DNA from: an uncultured Alcaligenaceae bacterium
GTDB lineage: Bacteria > Pseudomonadota > Gammaproteobacteria > Burkholderiales > Burkholderiaceae_B
DNA length: 48,509 bases
Assembly: GCA_937995985.1 (NCBI GenBank)
Contig: CALKIR010000028.1
Span: 1 to 48,509, forward strand
Direction: 5' to 3'
Part shown: positions 8,417-16,408 of the stretch, one piece after another
Layout of the letters: the number at the start of each line of letters is the position of its first letter
Position numbering within the stretch: the stretch's first letter is position 1
Position numbers and translations under genes: made by a program
Notes under the pieces: model-generated
Database searches by the model: none
The model's input: only the letters and a program-made list of their open reading frames with translations
Told to the model about the DNA's origin: nothing

Positions 8417-11400
8417 TGTGATTGCCCTTTCAACCCATATTGACGAGGCCGAGTCCAGCGATCAAAAAACAAATAGACCACGGGGGTGGTGTATAAAGTG
8501 AGCAACTGACTGCATAACAATCCGCCCACCATGACCAAACCAAGGGGACGACGTAATTCTGCTCCAGCACCCACCGCGAACATTAAAGGCAAAGCGCTGA
8601 ATAAAGCAGCAAAAGTGGTCATCAAAATAGGCCTGAAACGCACCATAGCCGCTGAAAAAATCGCCTCTCGAGCTGTTTGATGCTCCTGCCGCTGAGCAAC
8701 CAAAGCAAAATCAATCATCATGATGGCATTTTTCTTGACAATGCCAATAAGCAGCACAATACCAATCACCCCAACCATATCGAGCTCCTGCCCAGTCAAC
8801 AAAAGCGCTCCCAACGCTCCAATTGTGGCTGACGGTAACGTTGATAAAATAGTAATGGGATGAATATAGCTTTCATACAAAATGCCCAACACGATGTACA
8901 TGGTCATGACCGCTGCCAACAGCAACCACAACGAAGTGGATAAAGAGGCCTCAAATGCATGGGCAGCTCCTAATAAATGCAACTCACTCGAATGCGGCAT
9001 TTGGGCTGCAGTCAAACTATGCTCTATTGCTTGCACGGCCTCAGATAACGACACCCCAGGAGCCAAGGAAAAGGACACATGTGCAGCAGGGAACTGATCT
9101 AAACGCTCCACAGACAAGCTCATGGGCTGTAACTCAGGCGTAACCAATACAGACAAGGGCACCAAAACCCCATCACGTCCTGGCACATACAGCAGCTCTA
9201 GATCTTCAGGACGACGGCGAAACTCAGGAGCAACCTCAAGCACCACCCGATACTGAGCCGACTGAGTATAAATAGTAGAAATTAATCGCTGCCCATAGGC
9301 ATCATAAAGAGCTTCATCAATGGTTGCCTTGCTAATACCCAAACGCGCTGCAGCATCCCTATCAATAGTAAGCAACAATTGATGCCCTTTGTCCTGCATA
9401 TTAGTGGTCACCTCATCAAGCTCGGGCAACTGCTCCAATACCTCTAACCACTGTGGCAGCCAACGCTGTACTGTCTCATAATCAGGATCTGAAATAGCTA
9501 ATTGATAAGGCAAACGACTAATTTGATCCTCTACAGTGAGCTCTTGTACAGGCTGCAAAAATACTTGCATCTCAGGCACCAAATCAAAACTTGCCCCTAT
9601 CCGTTTTGCCACCTCATCTGCTGTGCTTTGACGCTCATTAAAAGGCTTTAATACAACCTGCATCTGCCCGGTATTTAAAGTTGTGTTATTACCGTCTACA
9701 CCCACAAAAGAAGTTACTGCCGCCACATCAGGGTCCTGCATAATATGCTCTGCTGCCTGTTGCTGCAAACGCTGCATCGTCGCAAAAGAAGCACTCTGGG
9801 GCCCTTGGGTAATGACTTGCACCAACCCCACATCCTGTTGAGGAAAAAACCCCTTGGGCACTAACCAATACAGTCCTACCGTCAGTAATAAAGTCGCCAA
9901 TGTTAACAATAAGGTCACGCGCTGATGCGCCAAAACAACCTCTAAAGAGCGCTCATAAAAGCGATACACCTTATTGAGCAGATACTCGGCCAGCGCAATA
10001 TAATAGCGCCCCCAACGTGGCTTGATAGACTGCTCATGGGCCTTATCCTGCTCGGTTTTAGCCTGCGGGGCACGGAGCAAACGAGCACACATCATAGGGG
10101 TTAAGGTCAACGATATAAGCAAAGACAACAAAATAGCTACCGCCAAAGTCACTGCAAACTCACGAAACAATCGACCTATAACATCCCCCATAAACAATAA
10201 GGGAATGAGCACAGCAACCAAAGACAATGTCAAGGAAACCAGAGTAAAAGCTATTTGTTGCGCCCCTTTCAGCGCTGCCTGCAACGGCTTCATCCCCTGC
10301 TCAATATGGCGGGCAATATTCTCAATCATCACAATGGCATCATCCACCACAAATCCAGTGGCAATGGTCAAAGCCATTAAAGTCAAATTATTGATGCTAA
10401 ACCCAAGGGCATACATCACAGCAAAAGTGCCCACTAAAGACAAGGGCACCACAACGCTAGGAATAAAAGTTGCAGTCCACGTCCGTAAAAACGTGAAAGT
10501 CACCACCACAACCAAAAAAATAGCCAGCCCTAACTCTATCTGTACTTGCTCAATAGAGGCCCGAATTGTTTGAGTGCGATCACTGGCAACCTGTATGTCC
10601 ACTCCAGCGGGCAGACTGGCCTGAAAGCTTGGCAGTAGCTCTTTGACGCGATCCGCTACCTCAATCACATTGGCACCGGGCTGACGCTGCACATTCAGCA
10701 AAATAGCAGGCACGCTGCCTATCCATGCGGACTGATAAACATCCTCGGCCCCCTGCACCACACGCGCCACATCTTTAAGTCTTAGAGGCGCCCCTTCCTG
10801 ATAACGAATAATGAGTTGCTCATAATCCTCCACAGAACGCAACTGCTCATTGGCACTAATAGTTGTGGAGCGTTTGGGCCCGTCTAAATTTCCCTTAGGC
10901 TGATGCACATTTGCATTGGTCACCGCTTGACGAATTTCAGCCAAGCTGACCCCGTAAGCAATGAGCACCTCTGGATTTACCTGTATGCGCACAGCAGGAC
11001 GCTGCCCCCCCGCGATGCTCACTAACCCCACCCCCGATACTTGAGCGATTTTCTGTGCCACGCGTAAATCAATTAAATCTCGCACATCAGGCAAAGGCAA
11101 AGTAGGCGAGGTCACAGCCAACGTCAAAACAGGCGTATCTGCAGGATTCACCTTGTTGTATACTGGTGGACTCGGTAGATCTGCAGGCAGCATATTCGCC
11201 GCCGCATTCATTGCCGCCTGTACTTCTTGCTCTGCAATATCTAAAGGCAGCCCTAAGTCAAATTGCAAAATAATACGCGATGCGCCCCCTGAGCTCGTGG
11301 AGCTCATTTGTACCAACCCAGCCATTTGCCCAAACTGCCGCTCCAAGGGAGATGTAACCAAAGCAGCCATCGCCTCAGGGCTCGCCCCAGGATAAATAGT

Positions 11401-11544
11401 CTCTACTTGAATAGTAGGATAATCTACCTGTGGTAAGGCCGATACAGGCAGCCATCGATACCCAATAAAACCGGCCATCAATAAAGCCAGCATCGCCAAG
11501 GTAGTGGCCACTGGACGCAGGATAAATGGTCGCGAAATATTCAC
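8413..11544 (-). CDS. mdtB: RND multidrug efflux permease, MdtB-like
   Basis: This is the second RND permease of the operon, 1043 residues, with the same architecture. The proton-relay aspartates D401 and D402 are in GFVVDDAIVM, and the helix-10 lysine pair is in GIVKKNAIMM. The start is GTG, with AGGGG about 5 bases upstream, and it begins 8 bases after the adaptor gene stops. It is expected to form a heterotrimer with the following permease. Only partial likeness between the two pumps is visible, so this is an old paralogous pair and not a recent duplication. Confidence 0.93.
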   Translation of the reverse strand: MNISRPFILRPVATTLAMLALLMAGFIGYRWLPVSALPQVDYPTIQVETIYPGASPEAMAALVTSPLERQFGQMAGLVQMSSTSSGGASRIILQFDLGLPLDIAEQEVQAAMNAAANMLPADLPSPPVYNKVNPADTPVLTLAVTSPTLPLPDVRDLIDLRVAQKIAQVSGVGLVSIAGGQRPAVRIQVNPEVLIAYGVSLAEIRQAVTNANVHQPKGNLDGPKRSTTISANEQLRSVEDYEQLIIRYQEGAPLRLKDVARVVQGAEDVYQSAWIGSVPAILLNVQRQPGANVIEVADRVKELLPSFQASLPAGVDIQVASDRTQTIRASIEQVQIELGLAIFLVVVVTFTFLRTWTATFIPSVVVPLSLVGTFAVMYALGFSINNLTLMALTIATGFVVDDAIVMIENIARHIEQGMKPLQAALKGAQQIAFTLVSLTLSLVAVLIPLLFMGDVIGRLFREFAVTLAVAILLSLLISLTLTPMMCARLLRAPQAKTEQDKAHEQSIKPRWGRYYIALAEYLLNKVYRFYERSLEVVLAHQRVTLLLTLATLLLTVGLYWLVPKGFFPQQDVGLVQVITQGPQSASFATMQRLQQQAAEHIMQDPDVAAVTSFVGVDGNNTTLNTGQMQVVLKPFNERQSTADEVAKRIGASFDLVPEMQVFLQPVQELTVEDQISRLPYQLAISDPDYETVQRWLPQWLEVLEQLPELDEVTTNMQDKGHQLLLTIDRDAAARLGISKATIDEALYDAYGQRLISTIYTQSAQYRVVLEVAPEFRRRPEDLELLYVPGRDGVLVPLSVLVTPELQPMSLSVERLDQFPAAHVSFSLAPGVSLSEAVQAIEHSLTAAQMPHSSELHLLGAAHAFEASLSTSLWLLLAAVMTMYIVLGILYESYIHPITILSTLPSATIGALGALLLTGQELDMVGVIGIVLLIGIVKKNAIMMIDFALVAQRQEHQTAREAIFSAAMVRFRPILMTTFAALFSALPLMFAVGAGAELRRPLGLVMVGGLLCSQLLTLYTTPVVYLFFDRWTRPRQYGLKGQSQ

Positions 11545-11552
11545 GCTTGCCC

Positions 11553-12716
11553 CTATTTATCAGTACCTGTTATCGGCTCAACCACCGTACCCGAGCGCAA
11601 ACGATCCGTTCCTTCGGTAACGACCTGCTCTCCCTTTTCTAACCCCTCTAACACTAATACCTGACCCGCTGCCCGCAATCCTGGCTCAATCACTCGAGGC
11701 TGTACGGTATTCTGCTCATCCACCACATACACATACGTACCACGTGCCCCAGTTTGTACGGCCTCTTCAGGTATGACCAACCCTTTTTGAGTGCCCAATA
11801 GCACACTAATACGAGCAAATTGATTGGGATACAATGCATTATCCTCATTAGGCAAACTGGCCTTGATACGTACCGTACCCGTATTGAGATCAATTTGATT
11901 ATCAACAGCTAATAACCCGCCGGTACCCAATAGTTTGTCATGCCGATCAAATACCTCTACCGGCAACATTTCCTCGAGATGCAAACGCTCAAGCAGCTGA
12001 TGCAGATCTTGTTCGGGCACAGAAAAAGTAACGGCAATAGGCTGTGTTTGGGTAATGGTAACCAGTCCATCCGCACTACCAGGAGCAATGAGGTTACCAA
12101 CATCTAACTGCTTAAACCCTAATTTGCCAGTAATGGGCGCTAAAATACGGGTATAAGTAAGCTGTAATTCCGCCTCACGAATACTGGCCAAAGCACTTTG
12201 CACCGCTCCCTCAAGCTGTGCCACCAACGCCTCTTGGGCCTCTAAGGTCTGCTTGGCCAAAGAATCCTGTTGATACAAAGTCCTGAATCGACGCAAATCA
12301 GTTTGGGCAATATCAAGCTGAGATTTACTTTGTTTGTACTGCCCTTTGGCTTGTTCAACCCGTAACTCATAGGGTGCGGGGTCAACCAAAGCCAACACAT
12401 CACCAGCCTCAACAAACTGCCCGTCTTGAAAATAAATTTCTAATAGCTCGCCTTCTACTCGGCTGCGCACGGTCACAATATTAAATGCCTCAACGGTGCC
12501 AATCGCACGCAAGCGTTCCTGCAGCTCGCCCTCTGACACGAAGGCTGTTCGTACAGGCACTTTAGGAATCATCATTGCGGGCCGAGTAACCGTTTGTTGA
12601 CCGCCCCGCCCGGTCCAAAAATACCAAGCGCCTGCACCGATCAGTACTATCAGCACAAGCGCTATCACCCAACCACGACGTGTGACACTATTGTTTTGAG
12701 GCTGTGAATACGCCAT
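11553..12716 (-). CDS. mdtA: RND periplasmic adaptor (membrane fusion protein), MdtA-like
   Basis: The 387-residue protein joins the RND pump to the outer-membrane channel. A single N-terminal membrane anchor spans about residues 17-34. It is followed by the first barrel-sandwich half (YFQDGQFVEAGDVLALVD), an alpha hairpin rich in Gln and Ala, the second lipoyl half (ITGKLGFKQLDVGNLIAPG) and beta-barrel and membrane-proximal domains. The ATG is preceded by GGAGAA about 8 bases upstream. It is the first gene of the efflux operon and lies 84 bases after zapD. No BaeSR-like or TetR-like regulator is adjacent. Confidence 0.93.
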   Translation of the reverse strand: MAYSQPQNNSVTRRGWVIALVLIVLIGAGAWYFWTGRGGQQTVTRPAMMIPKVPVRTAFVSEGELQERLRAIGTVEAFNIVTVRSRVEGELLEIYFQDGQFVEAGDVLALVDPAPYELRVEQAKGQYKQSKSQLDIAQTDLRRFRTLYQQDSLAKQTLEAQEALVAQLEGAVQSALASIREAELQLTYTRILAPITGKLGFKQLDVGNLIAPGSADGLVTITQTQPIAVTFSVPEQDLHQLLERLHLEEMLPVEVFDRHDKLLGTGGLLAVDNQIDLNTGTVRIKASLPNEDNALYPNQFARISVLLGTQKGLVIPEEAVQTGARGTYVYVVDEQNTVQPRVIEPGLRAAGQVLVLEGLEKGEQVVTEGTDRLRSGTVVEPITGTDK

Positions 12717-12759
12717 GCAATTGTTCTCCAGAGAGCATAATAAACCAAGGTATGCGCCT

Positions 12760-12765
12760 ATTATA
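12760..12765 (-). promoter_or_regulatory. Candidate -10 element for the efflux operon
   Basis: A perfect TATAAT on the minus strand lies about 44 bases before the mdtA-like ATG, in the 84-base gap after zapD. No convincing -35 is seen at 16-18 bases, so an activator may be needed or read-through from zapD may dominate. Confidence 0.33.
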
Positions 12766-12800
12766 CGTAGCTATCGGTGAACAAAACATGAACTGATGGC

Positions 12801-13556
12801 TTAACCTATTGCACAATAGGCCAATTGAAAAGGAATATCTTTTTTTAACATTTGCGGCTTGCCTTGGTCACAATGCTGAGCAAAACGCACCCATATGACG
12901 TATTTATTTGCACTCATCTCGGGAAAGACACGCAACCGCTTGGGCACCCACACCCGCAATAGATGAAAGCTTTTTCCACCCAACATTTCCTGATACGCCC
13001 CCTCTCGGGCCACTCTATCAACCGCATTAGCCGCGCCCCGCAATAATCGCAACAACAAGGCAATAGCCTGCTGCACAGGCACCAAAGAGCTCATCCACTG
13101 CTGTATATCTGCCTGCCGCTCAGCTGCGGACTTGTGCTGCCAACAATAATACGAAGGCACATCAATCTGCGCAAAGCACCCTGGCACCGTCAACCGCCCT
13201 CTTAAACTCTGCAACCACTCATTTTCTCTTAGATCCTCTGCAATACGCCCCTGTCCTGCCAAGGGCTCAGCCACCTGCTGCAAATGACGACACATGGCCT
13301 CCAACGCCTCAGCAGAAACTCCTGGATGCTCCCGTAACGCCTGCATGGCATTTCTTTGCCGCTCAATATCTTGTAAAACCATGCCACGCAAATCTACTCT
13401 TTCAGTCAGCTCTAGCACATCGAAAAGAGTAGTAACCGCAACCTGATGGTGCAAAGGATGCCCTCCTTGGGCAAAAAAAGACAAGCGTTCAAATAAATGC
13501 TCTACTCGCAAAAAAATTCGTACTCGCTCGTTGCAAGGATATTCGTAAAGTATCAC
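12801..13556 (-). CDS. zapD: Cell division protein ZapD
   Basis: The 251-residue protein matches ZapD (DUF1342, formerly YacF), a cytoplasmic factor that cross-links FtsZ filaments at the Z ring. The N-terminal YEYPCNERVRIFLRVEHLF and the FFAQGGHPLHH stretch are characteristic of the family, as is its mainly helical N-terminal half and beta-rich C-terminus. The start is GTG. It follows coaE on the same strand with a gap of about 40 bases, the usual order. The gyrase inhibitor gene yacG, commonly the next gene, is not present before the efflux operon. Confidence 0.95.
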   Translation of the reverse strand: MILYEYPCNERVRIFLRVEHLFERLSFFAQGGHPLHHQVAVTTLFDVLELTERVDLRGMVLQDIERQRNAMQALREHPGVSAEALEAMCRHLQQVAEPLAGQGRIAEDLRENEWLQSLRGRLTVPGCFAQIDVPSYYCWQHKSAAERQADIQQWMSSLVPVQQAIALLLRLLRGAANAVDRVAREGAYQEMLGGKSFHLLRVWVPKRLRVFPEMSANKYVIWVRFAQHCDQGKPQMLKKDIPFQLAYCAIG

Positions 13557-13597
13557 GCAGTTAAAACCTTAAATGATGCAATCGCGAACCAAAAACC

Positions 13598-14197
13598 CTA
13601 ATTACGGGCACACCAAAGTTGATGCAACCGTTGTACTTGCTGCTCTAGGGTGGCTAAATCCATATGCCCCCCATTATCAATTACCTGATCAGCAACCTGT
13701 AAACGCTCGTGTCGGCTTGCCTGAGCGCGCATAATTTGCCGAATCTGTTCGACAGACAACCCATTGCGGCGTTGCACCCGCTCAATCTGAGTCGACTCAT
13801 CGCAATCCACGACACAAATTTCATCAAAAAAATCCACCCAGCGCCCGGACTCTACTAGCAAAGGGATAACGACCACAACATACACCCCCTGTGCTGCCGC
13901 TACTTGCGCTAAAGTTTGCGCGCGAATTAAAGGATGCAAAATCGCCTCAAGCTGATGGCGGGCCTCAGGATCATCAAATACCAAAGCACGCATCTGCGCC
14001 CTATCCAGAGCCCCCTCTGCATTAATCACGGTGGGACCAAAAGCTTGCTGAATAGCTGGGATGGCCAGCCCACCCGCAGCAGTAAGCTGATGGGATACCT
14101 CATCTGTGTCAATTACCGTAGCCCCCCACTGTTCTAACCAGCGGGCAACCATCGACTTGCCAGACCCGATACCCCCCGTAAGACCAATCTTTAGCAT
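13598..14197 (-). CDS. coaE: Dephospho-CoA kinase
   Basis: The 199-residue enzyme phosphorylates the ribose 3-hydroxyl of dephospho-CoA, the last step of coenzyme A synthesis. The P-loop GGIGSGKS is at residues 8-15. The DTDEVSHQL segment and the HPLIR motif of the CoA-binding domain are present, and VVVIPLLVES precedes the lid region. Length is normal. It lies 21 bases after the prepilin peptidase gene and before zapD, so the three are probably one transcript. Confidence 0.96.
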   Translation of the reverse strand: MLKIGLTGGIGSGKSMVARWLEQWGATVIDTDEVSHQLTAAGGLAIPAIQQAFGPTVINAEGALDRAQMRALVFDDPEARHQLEAILHPLIRAQTLAQVAAAQGVYVVVVIPLLVESGRWVDFFDEICVVDCDESTQIERVQRRNGLSVEQIRQIMRAQASRHERLQVADQVIDNGGHMDLATLEQQVQRLHQLWCARN

Positions 14198-14218
14198 TAT
14201 CTGGGTTAATACCTTGAA

Positions 14219-14956
14219 TTAATAAAACAATCCATACTGTACTGCAGGATGCACCCACTTTGTGACCCACCATCCTAAAATCAGATGGGGCCCCAAAGCC
14301 CCATAGCCTCGGGGCAACCAGCGACGCTGCTGCCATCCATGATAGAGCCAACAGAAAGCGGCTGCATAAACCCACATTAACACAATTTGACTCTTGGAGA
14401 GCCAAAACAATGCAGCACATAGAAATTTTATATCACCTGCCCCCAACCATTGAAACACCCGCTGCACCCATCGCTGCATCACAACACCCTGCAACAACCA
14501 CGTGCCTCCCCACACCCACAAACCAAACCCACCCCACCCAAGCACAGCCTCCCACCACATCCAATGCCCCAAACATAGCGCCTGAATTGCCCCCAGACCT
14601 GCCCACATAATAATTAACGGATCGGGCAATAAATACACCCGCGCATCAATACGTGCCAAGCCAATTAAAACCCCAGGCACCGCTAATAAACACAACCAAT
14701 AAAAAAACCTATTACTTTCAAGCGCCGGTCCCTCCCACCACAATGCCCAATGTACCCCACATACCGCCCATACACTTAGGGCCCACCACAGCACAGCCTG
14801 ACAAGGTGGACTATAACAACGCCAACGCCACGCCTGCCACAAGGTTTCCTGAGTAGCAGGCCATCCGCGCTCAATCAGCTCACTATAACAAGTGCCCCAA
14901 CGCCATACCTGTTGCACTGACCAAACCAAAACAATGCTCGATAGCACTATAGCCAT
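14219..14956 (-). CDS. Prepilin peptidase-like protein (A24), tryptophan-rich, degenerate N-terminus
   Basis: The 245-residue polytopic membrane protein carries both catalytic aspartates of type IV prepilin peptidases: D104 in ARIDARVYLLPD and D175 in the GAGD motif (residues 172-175, followed by IKFL). It would cleave the leader of type IV pilin-like proteins at the inner membrane. The N-terminal methyltransferase domain is odd. PilD proteins normally carry two CxxC pairs there, and only a lone C47-C52 spacing (CYSPPC) is visible. Tryptophan is extraordinarily frequent, 32 of 245 residues by hand count. AAGGGGG before the ATG is a strong ribosome binding site. In Bordetella relatives pilB and pilC precede this gene, but here the next gene upstream is divergent and unrelated. 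It may be a decaying or specialised relic. Confidence 0.82.
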   Translation of the reverse strand: MAIVLSSIVLVWSVQQVWRWGTCYSELIERGWPATQETLWQAWRWRCYSPPCQAVLWWALSVWAVCGVHWALWWEGPALESNRFFYWLCLLAVPGVLIGLARIDARVYLLPDPLIIMWAGLGAIQALCLGHWMWWEAVLGWGGFGLWVWGGTWLLQGVVMQRWVQRVFQWLGAGDIKFLCAALFWLSKSQIVLMWVYAAAFCWLYHGWQQRRWLPRGYGALGPHLILGWWVTKWVHPAVQYGLFY

Positions 14957-14980
14957 GTCTGCCCCCTTCTGGCCTCAGCC

Positions 14981-15009
14981 CTGCTATTCCTGCCACAGTT
15001 GCGTATAAT
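14981..15009 (+). promoter_or_regulatory. Candidate promoter of the NlpE-like lipoprotein gene
   Basis: CTGCTA (14981-14986) and a perfect TATAAT (15004-15009) are separated by 17 bases. Transcription would begin about 27 bases before the ATG. The -35 is weak. Confidence 0.42.
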
Positions 15010-15042
15010 TTAAGTTCTGCCCATGCTTAATCATAGAGACTC

Positions 15043-15744
15043 ATGATGAACACAACGACAAAACTCACCCTCGCTGTATGCGCCCTACTTGGTTTAGCCG
15101 GCTGTGCTCAATCCCCTGGCGTGACTCCCTCTGAGCCGCAGCCCCGAGCCCATAGTTATAGTGATACCCTAGACCATGTTCGCGGCCGCGGCAGTATTCA
15201 TGCCCCTGCACAAATACAAATTGGAATGGGCCCCCAAACGACTACCCCTCGCAAAACACAAGATCAAGAGCTCATTGAATCCAGAGAGGTACGCGAGCTC
15301 CTAGAGCCACGCACTTTTCTGGGCACTATTCCCTGTCCTCCTGGGGATTTAAGCTGCCACCCTATCCGAGTCAGTGTGACCTTTGCACCTGCGGGCATAT
15401 GGCGCCTACGGGCTCATAATGCCGCCACAACTCGCGATAGTGAGCATTATGCCCAGGGCTGTTGGTACCGTATTGGCACCGATCCCACCCGCATCGCCCT
15501 AGTTTCTGAACGCGACACCATTGTGGGTGATTTCAGTTTTATGACCGATCGCCAAATCAAAGTTAACCGCTTTAACCAATATCAGCCCGTACTGTCCACC
15601 AGTCTCACCCGCCAACGCGATATTGACCCCATCGAAGCCCTTGATAATCAGCCCGTCCCGCACTGTCGCGGCTTGAGTGAGGCTGAGTTTTCACAAATGA
15701 AAGACGAGCTGATCATTCCAGAGCCCGAACAAATCAGGCAATAG
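15043..15744 (+). CDS. Putative NlpE-like outer-membrane lipoprotein
   Basis: The 233-residue protein starts with a lipoprotein signal peptide, with LAGC ending at Cys21. A low-complexity linker rich in Pro and Ser follows. Residues of about 90-200 resemble the N-terminal domain of NlpE: FLGTIPC, a second cysteine, then an amphipathic beta pattern and a GCWYRIG segment. In NlpE a CxxC is typical, whereas here the cysteines are six residues apart (CPPGDLSC). NlpE senses surface contact or lipoprotein trafficking through CpxA in E. coli, but no cpxRA genes are seen here. Two start codons, ATG ATG, lie at 15043 and 15046, with a weak AGAG before them. It is convergent with the LuxR-type gene, 11 bases away. 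The family call is tentative. Confidence 0.7.
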   Translation: MMNTTTKLTLAVCALLGLAGCAQSPGVTPSEPQPRAHSYSDTLDHVRGRGSIHAPAQIQIGMGPQTTTPRKTQDQELIESREVRELLEPRTFLGTIPCPPGDLSCHPIRVSVTFAPAGIWRLRAHNAATTRDSEHYAQGCWYRIGTDPTRIALVSERDTIVGDFSFMTDRQIKVNRFNQYQPVLSTSLTRQRDIDPIEALDNQPVPHCRGLSEAEFSQMKDELIIPEPEQIRQ

Positions 15745-15755
15745 CGCGCCCGTGA

Positions 15756-16178
15756 CTAGCGACCGCCTCCAATTTTTTTATCCTTAACATGAAATAAAAT
15801 AGGTTCCATGGCTGTTGCCGAAGCATGACGGTAATCGGCACTGTATTCAGGGATTAATTGCAGCACCCCAAACTGCGTTTGAGGGTGCTTTTTTTCTTCT
15901 TGTAATCTACGGATATAACGCCGTAAATGATAAGCCTCTGCCCCCTTTAATAAATACGCCATTTGAGTACTGTTTCTCGCCCCCATTTTTCTCAGTATTT
16001 GCCCACGCTGCCGTTCTACCGTATTGGCCATTACGTGCAATCGCTCTGCAATAGTTGCGGTATCATCGCCGGTGCACACATAAGCCATCACCTCTCGCTC
16101 ACGCTCGGATAGGGTGCTCAATAACAAAGCAATTGCAGCAATATGATGCTGTTCAGAATCTATTCCGAAACCTTGCAT
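15756..16178 (-). CDS. Small LuxR/GerE-type transcriptional regulator without receiver domain
   Basis: The 140-residue protein has one recognisable domain, a LuxR-type helix-turn-helix at about residues 22-80 (LSEREREVMAYVCTGDD, then TIAERLHVMANTVERQR and a recognition-helix continuation). No receiver, autoinducer-binding or sensor domain precedes it. About 60 basic and polar residues follow, ending in KKIGGGR. A textbook AAGGAGGA ribosome binding site lies just before the ATG. It is alone on its strand, flanked by the lipoprotein gene and by the end of panC. Targets and signal are unknown. A role in controlling the neighbouring lipoprotein gene is only a positional guess. Confidence 0.85.
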   Translation of the reverse strand: MQGFGIDSEQHHIAAIALLLSTLSEREREVMAYVCTGDDTATIAERLHVMANTVERQRGQILRKMGARNSTQMAYLLKGAEAYHLRRYIRRLQEEKKHPQTQFGVLQLIPEYSADYRHASATAMEPILFHVKDKKIGGGR

Positions 16179-16229
16179 TGATCCTCCTTTTTTGGCAGTG
16201 AACCTACAAATATTATTACAAACACTTTT

Positions 16230-16257
16230 TTATTATTTCATTTTAACTGATTGTCAA
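16230..16257 (-). promoter_or_regulatory. Candidate promoter of the LuxR-type regulator
   Basis: A perfect TTGACA (16252-16257, minus strand) is followed after 16 bases by TAATAA (16230-16235), in an AT-rich segment about 50 bases before the ATG. A second choice is CTCACA (16263-16268) with TAAAAT (16240-16245) at 17 bases. Confidence 0.42.
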
Positions 16258-16283
16258 ATCTTTGTGAGCAATCAATACAAAAA

Positions 16284-16309
16284 GGCCCCGGATCCAAAGA
16301 TCCGAGGCC
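16284..16309 (-). terminator. Rho-independent terminator of the DUF3460-scpA-panC operon
   Basis: The arms GGCC-C-CGGATC (16284-16294) and GATCCG-A-GGCC (16299-16309) form a ten-pair stem with one mismatch and the loop CAAA. On the minus strand five T residues follow directly. It lies about 100 bases beyond the panC stop. The region between panC and the hairpin also holds a 12-base palindrome, CACTTATAAGTG (16349-16360), of unknown role. Confidence 0.75.
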
Positions 16310-16408
16310 CTAGCCGTACTGCTTTGCTTTCCCTATCCCGTACCCCATCACTTATAAGTGCTTACTAAACACCCCACAAGTAATGAGACACCACAGGGTG
16401 CCCACCCT

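Noticed and set aside
10022..10573. A 183-codon open frame antisense to the MdtB-like gene
   Set aside because: It has the same character as the frame over MdtC and mirrors the same conserved RND region, so it is a shadow and not a gene.
16395..16408. AGGGTG/CACCCT hairpin at the panC stop as a terminator
   Set aside because: The stem is six pairs with a two-base loop and no T run; the hairpin at 16284-16309 is much better.
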